In this document: piece after piece, positions 25,134-33,089 of the stretch
How the letters are laid out: the number at the start of each line of letters is the position of its first letter
Numbering within the stretch: the stretch's first letter is position 1
Assembly: GCF_016756495.1 (NCBI RefSeq)
Contig: NZ_AP023243.1
Span: 2,794,501-2,858,500, forward strand
DNA from: Mesorhizobium sp. 113-3-3
GTDB taxonomy: Bacteria > Pseudomonadota > Alphaproteobacteria > Rhizobiales > Rhizobiaceae
Direction of reading: 5' to 3'
Length of the DNA: 64,000 nt
Position numbers and translations under genes: made by a program
The notes under the pieces: generated by a model
Databases searched by the model: none
The model's input: only the letters and a program-made list of their open reading frames with translations
What the model was told of the DNA's origin: nothing

Positions 25134-25580
25134 ATGAACGATCCCGCCGCGCCGATCGTCAAGTCCATCGCCATCGCAACCGCGCCGGCCAAAGTCTGGC
25201 GCGTGCTGACGACGCCCGCGATGATCCCGCAATGGATGTCCGACGAAGAGCTGACCGTCAGCCTGGAAGGGCATGCCGGCGGCGCGATCGTGATACGCGG
25301 GATGCTGCACGGCATGGCATTCGAGAACCATGGTACTATCAGGGCCTTCGAGCCGGAGAAGAGCTTCGCCTACAGTTACTGGAGCACGCTGTCGGCCTCG
25401 CGCCTTGCGGATGCGCCGGAGAACCACACGCTGGTCAGCTTTGCTCTCGCGCCGGCGGATGGAGGAACGCTGCTGACGCTGACGCTGAGCGACTTCGCCG
25501 AACCGGCGATCCGCCCACATGCCAATCTCTACTGGGGGCCGACCCTGCAGATCCTGAAGGCGGTGTGCGAGCGAACTTGA
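25134..25580 (+). CDS. SRPBCC (AHSA1/START-like) family protein
   Basis: A 148-residue helix-grip domain of the AHSA1 branch: VKSIAIATAPAKVWRVLTTPAMIPQWM at the N-terminus and the long C-terminal helix PHANLYWGPTLQILKAVCE. The hydrophobic cavity binds an unknown small ligand; Aha1-related members occur as stress proteins and as partners of ArsR-type regulators. The ATG at 25134 is preferred over an upstream GTG at 25080. The gene is alone, convergent with an MmyB-like regulator gene 28 bases further on. Confidence 0.82.
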   Translation: MNDPAAPIVKSIAIATAPAKVWRVLTTPAMIPQWMSDEELTVSLEGHAGGAIVIRGMLHGMAFENHGTIRAFEPEKSFAYSYWSTLSASRLADAPENHTLVSFALAPADGGTLLTLTLSDFAEPAIRPHANLYWGPTLQILKAVCERT

Positions 25581-25608
25581 CGAAGGCGCTGCGCAGCGAG
25601 CCCAGCCT

Positions 25609-26442
25609 TTACCCCTTTGGACGCCGGGCCAGGGCGCGGATGCGGTCGGCGACCTCGCTGTCGACAGGGTTGTAGACGGTCAGGTTCAGATCCGGCCGGC
25701 CGTCGACCGCGAAGGACGAATATTCCAGCTCGATGTCACCCAGTTCCGGGTGCTTCAGGCGCTTTGTGCCGTCGCCATGGGCGAGCACGTCGTTCTCCTG
25801 CCACAGCGTGGCGAACTCGGCGCTGCCTCCGCACAGTTCGTCGACCAACTGGGTGACCTCGGAGACCGCGCCGGCACGCGCCGCATCGGCCCGAAAAGCG
25901 CCGACCACGAAACGGGCAAGGTTTTCCCAATCGTGCTGCTTGGCGCGGATGTGGGGCGTGAGGAACATGAAGCGCAGGATGTTGCGCCGGCCGGCGGGGA
26001 TGGTGCCGTAGTCGGTCAACACGATCTCGGCGGCGCGGTTCCAGGCGACGACGTCCCAGGTGGCGGTCTTGACCAGGGCTGGGCTGGCCTCGAGCGTGTC
26101 GATGAGGCGCTGCAGCCGGGGGCTGACGCCCTCGTCGCCCCGGTAGCGCACCTCGGGCGGGCGGCCGAGCCCCAGCATGAAGAGATGTTCGCGCTCGGCC
26201 TCGGTCAAAAGCAGCCCCTTGGCGATGCGGTTCAGCACGTCGGCCGAGGGCGCGCCGCCACGGCCCTGTTCCAGCCATGTGTACCAAGTCGGGCTGATGT
26301 TGGCGCGCTGGGCGACCTCTTCGCGGCGCAGCCCCGGCGTCCGTCGGCGCCCGGAAAAGCCGAACGAGGCGGGATCGAGCCGGGTACGCCGGTCTTTCAG
26401 GAAGGCTGCGAGCGAACCGGGGGTGGGCATCCTGTTAGCCAT
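25609..26442 (-). CDS. XRE-family regulator with MmyB-like ligand-binding domain
   Basis: A 277-residue regulator. The N-terminal XRE helix-turn-helix has RTPGLRREEVAQRANISPTWY and LEQGRGGAPSADVLNRIA, the usual start of this family. Residues about 110-265 form the MmyB-like (PAS-related, fatty-acid-binding) domain: TWDVVAWNRAAEIVLTDYG, then the C-terminal LNLTVYNPVDSE. It is divergent from an SDR gene with 75 bases between starts, the common layout in which the regulator controls a neighbouring reductase. TTAT and ATAA arms near 26446-26459 in that gap may be part of an operator. Inducer unknown. Confidence 0.9.
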   Translation of the reverse strand: MANRMPTPGSLAAFLKDRRTRLDPASFGFSGRRRTPGLRREEVAQRANISPTWYTWLEQGRGGAPSADVLNRIAKGLLLTEAEREHLFMLGLGRPPEVRYRGDEGVSPRLQRLIDTLEASPALVKTATWDVVAWNRAAEIVLTDYGTIPAGRRNILRFMFLTPHIRAKQHDWENLARFVVGAFRADAARAGAVSEVTQLVDELCGGSAEFATLWQENDVLAHGDGTKRLKHPELGDIELEYSSFAVDGRPDLNLTVYNPVDSEVADRIRALARRPKG

Positions 26443-26517
26443 TATACCATGATAAGATCACTACTTTAATGGAATAATAGACCGTCGATATTACGCAGGC
26501 AACCGCAGGAGATTTGC

Positions 26518-27402
26518 ATGCGTATCTTTCTCACCGGCGCCACCGGCTTCATCGGCTCGGCCATCGTTCCCGAACTCATCCAGGCCGGCCATCAGGTGAT
26601 CGGCGTCACTCGCTCCGACGCCGGCGCCGCCGCACTCGCCGCCGCGGGCGCCGAGGTGCATCGCGGAACCCTCGAGGATCCGACAAGCCTGCGCGACGGC
26701 GCGGCGAAGGCGGACGCCGTGATCCACACCGCGTTCGATCATGATTTTTCGCGCTTCGCCGAGAACTGCGAAAAGGACAAGCGTGTCATCGCGGCGCTCG
26801 GTGAGGCGCTCGCGGGATCCGACCGACCGCTGGCCATCACGTCGGGCGTCGGCATGGGCAGCCCCGGACACGGCGAGCTGGCAGTCGAGGATGTCTTCAA
26901 CGCCAGCCATCCAAATCCACGCATCGCCTCGGAACTCGCCGGCAACGCCTTGCTGGCGGCCGGCATCAACGTGTCTGTCGTGCGCCTGCCGCAGGTCCAC
27001 AATCCGGTCAAGCAGGGGCTCATCACGCCGCTCATCGAGATCGCGCGTGAAAAAGGTGTCTCGGCCTATGTCGGCGAAGGCAGCAATCGCTATTCGGCGG
27101 GGCATCTTCTCGACGCCGCGCGGCTCTACCGGCTCGCCGTGGAAAAGCGCCAGCCGGGCGCGCGCTATCACGCGGTCGGCGAGGAAGGCGTCGAGGTGCG
27201 CGAAATCGCGGAAGCGCTTGGCCGGGGCCTGAACTTGCCCGTCGTCTCGATTGCGCTGGAAAAGGCGGCGGAGCATTTCGGCTGGATGGGAATGTTCGCC
27301 CCCATGGACCTGCCGGCCTCCAGCGCACTGACCCAGGCACGGCTCGGCTGGCACCCGACCGGCCCGACGCTGATCGCCGATCTGGATGCGATGCGGTATT
27401 GA
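26518..27402 (+). CDS. NAD(P)-dependent SDR/epimerase-like oxidoreductase
   Basis: A 294-residue atypical extended SDR. The N-terminal MRIFLTGATGFIGSAIVPEL is a clear GxxGxxG NAD(P)-binding motif, and NRYSAGHLLDAARLYRLAVE is the conserved mid-C-terminal block of the NAD(P)-binding epimerase group related to flavonol reductases. The usual catalytic YxxxK is not obvious, as is common in this subgroup. It is divergent from the MmyB-like regulator, which probably controls it. Reaction unknown; aldehyde or ketone reduction is likely. Confidence 0.88.
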   Translation: MRIFLTGATGFIGSAIVPELIQAGHQVIGVTRSDAGAAALAAAGAEVHRGTLEDPTSLRDGAAKADAVIHTAFDHDFSRFAENCEKDKRVIAALGEALAGSDRPLAITSGVGMGSPGHGELAVEDVFNASHPNPRIASELAGNALLAAGINVSVVRLPQVHNPVKQGLITPLIEIAREKGVSAYVGEGSNRYSAGHLLDAARLYRLAVEKRQPGARYHAVGEEGVEVREIAEALGRGLNLPVVSIALEKAAEHFGWMGMFAPMDLPASSALTQARLGWHPTGPTLIADLDAMRY

Positions 27403-27414
27403 GGCGCCGCGCCC

Positions 27415-28113
27415 TCAGCCAGGGCTGACGGCGTAGCGCAAGTGGATGAGGCCATGCGCCAGCGTTTCGCAGCTTGTCAGCGACAGTTGCATCTTGCCGG
27501 CGAGGCCGCTTTCGCCGAACTCGACAAAGCCCTGGTTTGCCGCCCGCGCATCGAGCGCGGGCGCGACGAGCAGGCTGAGCTCGTCGACAAGCCCTGCCGC
27601 GAAGAAGGAGCCGTTGATGCCGGCGCCGCCTTCGAGCAGCAGCCGACGGATACCGAGTTCGCGGCCGAGCACGTCGAGCATGGCGGCGAGATCGATCTCG
27701 GCCGTCTCAGACACGATGTAGGACACGCCGTCGGCGGCGAGTTCGGCCAGATGGCTGTCGGCAACGTCCCGCCCAAGCAGCACCACGACATGGTCGCCGC
27801 CGACATCAGGCTTGGCGAAGTGGAGCTTGCCCGAGGCATCGAGCGCCACGGCATAGGTGCCGGCATCGCGTTGGGCGAAATGGTGCGGCCGCTCGACCTT
27901 GCCAGCATTGGCCGGCGGGTGTGCGCCGGCCTTGCTCATCTCGGCCATGGTGACACGGCCGACGATCCAGGCGTCGCCGTCGAGGTCGCCGTGGATCTTT
28001 TCATAAAGGCCCGACCATGCCGGCACGCCGCCATCGGGGCTCGCCGTGTAGCGGCTCGGATGAAGGCTGCCATCGAGCGAGGCGAGCATATGGCAGATGA
28101 TGTGCGGCTTCAT
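27415..28113 (-). CDS. RibD C-terminal (dihydrofolate reductase-like) family protein
   Basis: A 232-residue NADPH-dependent reductase with the RibD-C fold. The start at 28113 has GGAG upstream and gives MKPHIICHMLASLDGSLHP, the standard first strand; a longer frame from 28236 is rejected. Other family blocks are DAWIVGRVTMAEM, VVVLLGRD and RRLLLEGGAGINGSFFAAGLVDELSLL. Stand-alone RibD-C proteins in bacteria have varied or unknown substrates and are distinct from the bifunctional riboflavin enzyme. It is convergent with the SDR gene (12 bases apart) and lies downstream of hicAB on the same strand. Confidence 0.85.
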   Translation of the reverse strand: MKPHIICHMLASLDGSLHPSRYTASPDGGVPAWSGLYEKIHGDLDGDAWIVGRVTMAEMSKAGAHPPANAGKVERPHHFAQRDAGTYAVALDASGKLHFAKPDVGGDHVVVLLGRDVADSHLAELAADGVSYIVSETAEIDLAAMLDVLGRELGIRRLLLEGGAGINGSFFAAGLVDELSLLVAPALDARAANQGFVEFGESGLAGKMQLSLTSCETLAHGLIHLRYAVSPG

Positions 28114-28147
28114 GGTTTCTCCGGGGATCATTTTTGGGCGATACGCA

Positions 28148-28549
28148 TCAGGCCGATTCAAGCTCCATCGCTTTCTCAGCCGCCTTCGCGAGAAACCCGG
28201 ATCGAGTATAGCCATGGGCTTCGGCAAAGGCATCAATCCGTCGCAGAACGTCGTCCGGCAGCGTCACGTTGATGCGCACCGCCTTCCTGGCCTCGGTCCT
28301 GGCCGCGACCAGGATCGCAACACCGTCACGATTATCGGCATCCGCCATCACGGCCTCCAGACTGGAAGGCTCCGGAATGGCCTCGCCATCCTCGGCCAGC
28401 CCTTCGATGTGGAGGGCGAGCGCTTGTTCAGCCATGGACCGGGCGTCATCGAGATCCTTTCCGGCGGTGATCACGCCAGGGAAATCAGGGAAAGACACAC
28501 CGAAGTCGCTGTCGGCATCCTTATGGATAAGTCCGATATACTGCTTCAT
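28148..28549 (-). CDS. hicB: HicB-like antitoxin
   Basis: A 133-residue antitoxin. Residues 1-60 are the HicB partial RNase H-like fold (YIGLIHKDADSDFGVSFPDF, then PGVITAGKDLDDA). The C-terminus is a ribbon-helix-helix DNA-binding domain (KAVRINVTLPDDVLRRIDAF, then AEAHGYTRSGFLAKAA). The ATG at 28549 is chosen because GAGGTGA, formed partly by the end of hicA, lies five bases upstream; a GTG at 28558 is also in frame. It neutralises HicA and represses the operon. Confidence 0.9.
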   Translation of the reverse strand: MKQYIGLIHKDADSDFGVSFPDFPGVITAGKDLDDARSMAEQALALHIEGLAEDGEAIPEPSSLEAVMADADNRDGVAILVAARTEARKAVRINVTLPDDVLRRIDAFAEAHGYTRSGFLAKAAEKAMELESA

Positions 28550-28554
28550 GTCCG

Positions 28555-28743
28555 TCACCTCAGTTTCAGTCCGGATTGCTTTTCGATGCTGCGAAGGGTG
28601 CCTATCGGGATGTCGCGCTTGGGATGGGCAACGGTGACCCGCCCTTGCTTGTCACGGTGTTTGAATTGCGCATGGCTGCCCTTTTGGGCAACCTCAAACC
28701 AACCATCAGCTTGCAACAAGCGGATAATCTCTGCGCTATTCAT
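28555..28743 (-). CDS. hicA: HicA-like mRNA interferase toxin
   Basis: A 62-residue toxin with a double-stranded RNA-binding-like fold. IIRLLQADGWFEVAQKGSHA has the conserved catalytic His in GSHAQF, and KRDIPIGTLRSIEKQSGL is the normal C-terminus. It cleaves mRNA to halt growth when free of HicB. Toxin-first order is usual for hicAB. The frame is intact with no visible active-site change, so the module looks functional. A 16-base palindrome lies over its start codon. Confidence 0.92.
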   Translation of the reverse strand: MNSAEIIRLLQADGWFEVAQKGSHAQFKHRDKQGRVTVAHPKRDIPIGTLRSIEKQSGLKLR

Positions 28744-28758
28744 GTGTATTTATACACA
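28743..28758 (-). promoter_or_regulatory. Palindrome at the hicA start, likely HicB operator
   Basis: TGTGTAT-TT-ATACACA is a perfect inverted repeat abutting the hicA start codon (28743). Ribbon-helix-helix HicB proteins bind short palindromes at this position, so this is a likely autoregulatory site. Confidence 0.6.
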
Positions 28759-29104
28759 CTGATAGGCGGGCTTTCAATCAAAAATACGAAAGTCGGCTGA
28801 AGCCGATAGACCGGCCAGATCGCGTCTGTCATGCCGGGCAGGACGCCCTCGGCATCAAAATTCCGACAATTCCGATAATTCGCAACCCGGCACTGTTATA
28901 TCGATGTTGCACAAATGGTTGACCCTGGGTTAGCATCCATTTGCTGATGCCGATGGGAGGCAGTTTTTGCAACTGATATCAGCTGGAGCGGCATGCGCTG
29001 TCTTGCGCAAGGAGGATGCTCCAACACTTTGAACCGACGCATGATCCCTTCTCAAGACCGATCCCGGTCCTGGGGATTGTGCGTTCTTGTGGAGGAGATC
29101 AACC
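28759..29104. other. Intergenic region before sugar ABC operon
   Basis: About 345 bases with no convincing gene. It should contain the promoter of the ABC operon. Stretches 28850-28890 are AT-rich and contain repeated AATTCCGA words. The GGAGGAGATC site at 29090-29099 serves the binding-protein gene. Confidence 0.4.
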
Positions 29105-30052
29105 ATGAACAGACGTGAATTCCTGATGACGTCCGTGGCCGCGGGCGCGATGATGCTGGCCGCGCGTTCGGCGTTCGCCGAGGACAAGCTGACCATACTG
29201 GGCTCGGTGCCCAATCTCGGCTTTCCGTTCTTCGTGCACATGCTGAATGAGATCAAGGCCGAGGCGCAGGCGCAAGGCGTCAACCTGACCGAAAGCGACG
29301 GCCAGAATTCGGCCACCAAACAGACCGCCGACATCGAGGCGGCGCTGGTGCAGAAGGTCAACGCCATCGTGATTTCGCCGCTCGACGTCAACGCGCTGGC
29401 GCCAGCCATCGAGGAAGCGGTCAAGGCCGGCGTTCCCGTGGTGACGATCGACCGTCGCGTCGACGGTGTCCAGGGTATCCTCGCCCATGTCGGCGCCGAC
29501 AATGTCAAGGGCGGCGAGGCGGAGGCCAGCGCCATGGTGGCGGCGTTCCCCAATGGCGCCAAGCTGTTCCACCTGCAAGGCCAGCCCGGCGCGGGACCGG
29601 CGATCGACCGCAACAAGGGCGTGCACAATGTGCTCGATCCCCTGAAGGACAAGTACCAGATCATCTTCGAGCAGACCGCCAACTTCGCCCGCGCCGAGGC
29701 GCTGTCGGTGACGGAAGCCGGCCTTGCCGCCAACGGCAAGCCGGACGCCATCATCTGCGCCAATGACGACATGGCGCTCGGCGCGCTCGAGGCGTGTGCC
29801 GCCCGCAACTTCACCGACGTCAAGATCTACGGCTTCGACGCGCTGCCGGAAGCGCTGGTTGCTGTGCGTGACGGTAAGCTCGCCGGCACGGTCGAACAGT
29901 TCCCGGGCCAGCAATCGCGCACCGCCGTGCAGATCGCGGTCGCCTACGCCAAGAACAAGACCGAGCCGAAGGAGAAGCTGGTGCTGCTGACGCCGATCGT
30001 CATCGGCAAGGACAATCTCGATAAGGCGGAGAGGTTGAGCGAGACGAAGTAG
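29105..30052 (+). CDS. Sugar-type ABC transporter substrate-binding protein (RbsB-like)
   Basis: A 315-residue periplasmic binding protein of the pentose/ribose group (peripla_BP_4). The ATG at 29105 follows GGAGGA; the leader MNRREFLMTSVAAGAMMLAA has an RR motif that resembles a Tat signal, with cleavage likely after AFA. Lobe motifs include LGFPFFVHMLNEIKAEAQAQ, VQKVNAIVISPLDVNALAPA and PDAIICANDDMALGALEA, the classical RbsB-like pattern. First gene of an SBP-ATPase-permease operon. The substrate could be a pentose, a polyol or autoinducer-like sugar; sequence does not decide. Confidence 0.9.
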   Translation: MNRREFLMTSVAAGAMMLAARSAFAEDKLTILGSVPNLGFPFFVHMLNEIKAEAQAQGVNLTESDGQNSATKQTADIEAALVQKVNAIVISPLDVNALAPAIEEAVKAGVPVVTIDRRVDGVQGILAHVGADNVKGGEAEASAMVAAFPNGAKLFHLQGQPGAGPAIDRNKGVHNVLDPLKDKYQIIFEQTANFARAEALSVTEAGLAANGKPDAIICANDDMALGALEACAARNFTDVKIYGFDALPEALVAVRDGKLAGTVEQFPGQQSRTAVQIAVAYAKNKTEPKEKLVLLTPIVIGKDNLDKAERLSETK

Positions 30053-30108
30053 GAGGCCGGTGGGGATCGGCCAAATGGCAAGGCAGGCGGGGGATCGCCC
30101 GCCTCTGC

Positions 30109-30253
30109 CCTGCCGGACATCTCCCCCTCAAGGGGGGAGATCGGTCGTTGTCTCCGCTTTCGCCAATTACCGGCCCTGCAGAAAAGGCGCTGCCGGCAAA
30201 ACAGCCAATCTCCCCCCTCGTGGGGGAGATGTCCGGCAGGACGGAGGGGGGCG
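30109..30253. repeat. Palindromic intergenic element between ABC genes
   Basis: A 19-base sequence at 30109-30127 (CCTGCCGGACATCTCCCCC) recurs as its exact reverse complement at 30222-30240. Each arm also forms its own small G/C hairpin with the adjacent bases. The element separates the binding protein gene from the ATPase gene and could be folded in the transcript, lowering expression downstream or protecting the upstream message. It belongs with the other CTGCCGGCA-type elements at 34381, 42893 and 58684 and resembles rhizobial mosaic repeats (RIME-like). Confidence 0.75.
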
Positions 30254-30300
30254 TTCAAGCGCTGACGGAACCCGGATGAACTTCACCCAGGGAGCAACCC

Positions 30301-31899
30301 TTGCCAGCTGAAGCCGCACCTGTCCTGCTAGCCGTCGAAGGTGTCACCAAGCACTTCTCCGGCGTCACCGCGCTGAGCGATGTCTCGCTCGACATCCATC
30401 CCGGCGAAATCCTCGGACTGCTCGGCGAAAACGGCGCCGGCAAATCGACGTTGCTCAAGATCCTGTCGGGCGTCATGCCGCCGTCCAGCGGACGCATCAC
30501 TTTCGACGGCGCCGACTACGCGCCGTCCAGCCCGCAGGATGCCAAGCGGCTCGGCATCGTCACCATCTACCAGGAGCTCAGCCTGATCCCGACGCTGACC
30601 GTGGCCGAGAACATCTTCATCGGCCGTGCGCCGGTCGGGCCGCTCGGGCTGGTGAGCTGGAAACGCATGGAGCGGGATTCGCGAGAAATCATCGCCCGTG
30701 TCGGCCTTTCCATCGATCCGATGACGCCGGTTTCGGCGCTGTCGGTGGCCGAGCAGCAGCTGGTCGAGATTGCGCGTGCGCTGTCGCTGAAGAGCCGGCT
30801 GATCATCATGGACGAGCCGACCTCGGCGCTGACCGAGACCGAGGTGCAGCGGCTGTTGTCGATCATGGACCGGCTGCGCCAGGACAAGGTCGCCATCATG
30901 TTCGTCACCCATAGGCTGGAGGAGGCATCCGCCATCTGCGACCGCATGACGGTGCTGCGCGACGGCCGGCTGGCCGGACATCTCGACCGCGAGAAGGGAC
31001 GACCCATCCAGCTGCCGCGCATCATCGAGAAGATGGTCGGCCGCGCGGCCTCCGAACTCTACGCGCGGCCGGCGCAGCGCGCGGTGGCCGGCGATGTCGT
31101 CTTGTCGGTGCGCGGCTTGCGCACCGTGCGCGATCCCGAAGCGCCGCATGCCATCGTGCTCGACGGCGTAGACATTGATCTCAAGGCGGGCGAAATCCTC
31201 GGCGTCGCCGGGCTCGTCGGCTCCGGCCGCACGGAGCTGGCGCGCGCCATTTTCGGCGCTGACCGCATCGCGGCCGGAACCATCACGCTCGATGGCAAAC
31301 AGATCGCGCCGGCCTCACCGGCCGACGCCATTGCGCTGGGCATCGGCCTGGTGCCGGAGGACCGCAAGCACCAGGCGATCTTTGCAGCACTCGGCATCCT
31401 GCCGAATTTCTCCGTCGCTTCGCTTGGGCATTTCAGCAACGGCTTCGGCTTCATGGCCGAGCGGCGCGAGCGCGACGCCCTGTCGGGCTTCCGCAAGATG
31501 CTGTCGATCCGCATGGCCTCGGCCGAGCAGGCGATCGAGGGCCTGTCGGGCGGCAACCAGCAGAAGGTGATCCTGGCGCGCTGGCTGGCGCGTGATCCAA
31601 AGGTGCTGATCGTCGACGAGCCGACACGCGGCGTCGATGTCGGCGCCAAGGCGGAGGTGCATCAGATCCTGGTGCAACTCGCGGCGCGCGGCATCGCGGT
31701 CATGATGATTTCGTCCGAGCTGCCCGAGGTGCTGGCGGTGTCGGACCGCATCGTCACCATGCGGCGGGGGCGCATCACCGGGCAAATGCCGGGCGTCGAG
31801 GCAAACGAGGAAAAATTGATGGAACTGATGGCGCTCGACAGCCAAGATGGCCTTGGGCAAGACGCGCTTGGGCAGGATGCGGAGGGACAGGCACGATGA
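30301..31899 (+). CDS. Sugar-type ABC transporter ATP-binding protein (RbsA/XylG-like)
   Basis: A 532-residue protein with two ABC domains. Domain 1: Walker A GENGAGKSTLLK, signature ALSVAEQQLVEIARAL, Walker B LIIMDEPTSAL. Domain 2: degenerate Walker A GLVGSGRTELARAIFG, signature LSGGNQQKVILARWLA, Walker B VLIVDEPTRGVD. The degenerate second P-loop is normal for RbsA-type proteins. The start is TTG at 30301, supported by GGGAG six bases upstream; the nearby ATG at 30276 is out of frame. The stop overlaps the permease start (ATGA). It energises import with the binding protein and the permease. Confidence 0.92.
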   Translation: MPAEAAPVLLAVEGVTKHFSGVTALSDVSLDIHPGEILGLLGENGAGKSTLLKILSGVMPPSSGRITFDGADYAPSSPQDAKRLGIVTIYQELSLIPTLTVAENIFIGRAPVGPLGLVSWKRMERDSREIIARVGLSIDPMTPVSALSVAEQQLVEIARALSLKSRLIIMDEPTSALTETEVQRLLSIMDRLRQDKVAIMFVTHRLEEASAICDRMTVLRDGRLAGHLDREKGRPIQLPRIIEKMVGRAASELYARPAQRAVAGDVVLSVRGLRTVRDPEAPHAIVLDGVDIDLKAGEILGVAGLVGSGRTELARAIFGADRIAAGTITLDGKQIAPASPADAIALGIGLVPEDRKHQAIFAALGILPNFSVASLGHFSNGFGFMAERRERDALSGFRKMLSIRMASAEQAIEGLSGGNQQKVILARWLARDPKVLIVDEPTRGVDVGAKAEVHQILVQLAARGIAVMMISSELPEVLAVSDRIVTMRRGRITGQMPGVEANEEKLMELMALDSQDGLGQDALGQDAEGQAR

Positions 31900-32912
31900 G
31901 CATCGCCGAAGAGCAGAACCAGCGCGGCGGCGCGACGGTCGCGCGGCTGTTGATGAGCTTCGGGCCGCTGCTGTTCCTGGCCGCCCTGGTCGTCGTCTTC
32001 ACCGTGCTGAAACCGAGCTTCATCGACCCGATCAATCTGTTCAACATCACCCGCCAAATCTCGATCACCGGGCTGATCGCGCTCGGCATGACCTTCGTCA
32101 TTCTCACGGCCGGCATCGATCTTTCGGTCGGCTCGCTGCTGGCCTTCTGCGGCATGGTGGCGGCCGTCGTCGCCAAGGGCGGTGCGGCCAACACGCTGTC
32201 GCTGTCGACATCAGGAACGCAGGGCTATGGCTGGTTCGCCGCACTGCTTGCCGCCGTCATCGTCGGTGCTGCCGCCGGCGGCGTGCAGGGGCTCGCCATC
32301 ACCCGACTGAAAGTGCCGCCCTTCGTCGTCACGCTGGGCGGGCTGACGGTGTTTCGCGGGCTCACGCTGACCATTTCCAATGGCGGCCCGATCTCCGGCT
32401 TCGACGCCTCGATGCGCTGGTTCGGCACGGGGCTGATCGGCCCGGTGCCGGTGCCGGCGATCATCTTCGCCATCGCGGCGATCCTGTGCCACATCGTGCT
32501 GCGCTACACGCGCTATGGCCGGGCCGTCTACGCCGTCGGCGGCAATGCCGAGGCCGCGCGGCTGTCGGGCCTGCGCGTCGACCGCATCCTGGTTTCGGTC
32601 TATGTCATCGTCGGCTTCTTCGCCGGGCTCGCCGCCTTCGTGCTGTCGGCGCGGCTGAATTCTTCCGAAGCTGTGGCCGGCATCGGCTACGAGCTGACGG
32701 TGATCTCCGCCGTCGTCATCGGCGGCACCTCGCTGTTCGGCGGCATCGGTTCGGTCGGCGGCACGGTGGTGGGGGCGGCGCTGATCGGCGTGCTGCAGAA
32801 CGGGCTGCAGTTCAACAATGTCTCGTCCTACACGCAAAGCATCGTGATCGGGCTGATCCTGATCCTAGCGGTGGCGTTCGACCGCTGGCTGAAGTCGCGC
32901 GTGAGGCGGTGA
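31896..32912 (+). CDS. Sugar-type ABC transporter permease (RbsC-like)
   Basis: A 338-residue inner-membrane protein with 8-10 spans. GMTFVILTAGIDLSVGSLLAF is the strongest RbsC-family signature, and GGNAEAARLSGLRVDRI marks the cytoplasmic coupling loop that meets the ATPase. ATG overlaps the ATPase stop by four bases. Only one permease gene is present, so it is expected to act as a homodimer. A terminator-like hairpin follows at 32922. Confidence 0.92.
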   Translation: MSIAEEQNQRGGATVARLLMSFGPLLFLAALVVVFTVLKPSFIDPINLFNITRQISITGLIALGMTFVILTAGIDLSVGSLLAFCGMVAAVVAKGGAANTLSLSTSGTQGYGWFAALLAAVIVGAAAGGVQGLAITRLKVPPFVVTLGGLTVFRGLTLTISNGGPISGFDASMRWFGTGLIGPVPVPAIIFAIAAILCHIVLRYTRYGRAVYAVGGNAEAARLSGLRVDRILVSVYVIVGFFAGLAAFVLSARLNSSEAVAGIGYELTVISAVVIGGTSLFGGIGSVGGTVVGAALIGVLQNGLQFNNVSSYTQSIVIGLILILAVAFDRWLKSRVRR

Positions 32913-32921
32913 GCGCTTCTT

Positions 32922-32944
32922 CCTTCTCCCACAGAGGGAGAAGG
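32922..32944 (+). terminator. Hairpin after the sugar ABC operon
   Basis: CCTTCTCCC and GGGAGAAGG form a perfect 9-base stem with a 5-base loop, 10 bases after the permease stop. There is no U-run, so it may be a weak terminator or an RNA-stabilising element. Confidence 0.5.
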
Positions 32945-33089
32945 GAAGACCGCGCATCACCCCTGCACCTTCTCCTCAATCACCCGCGCTGAACCCGGCA
33001 AAACGCAGCCCCCCAATTTCCCGGCCCGGTTGCAAAACGATCGGGTCTTGCTAGAAAGACGCGGGGCGGGTGGCATCGTGAGAGACCTC

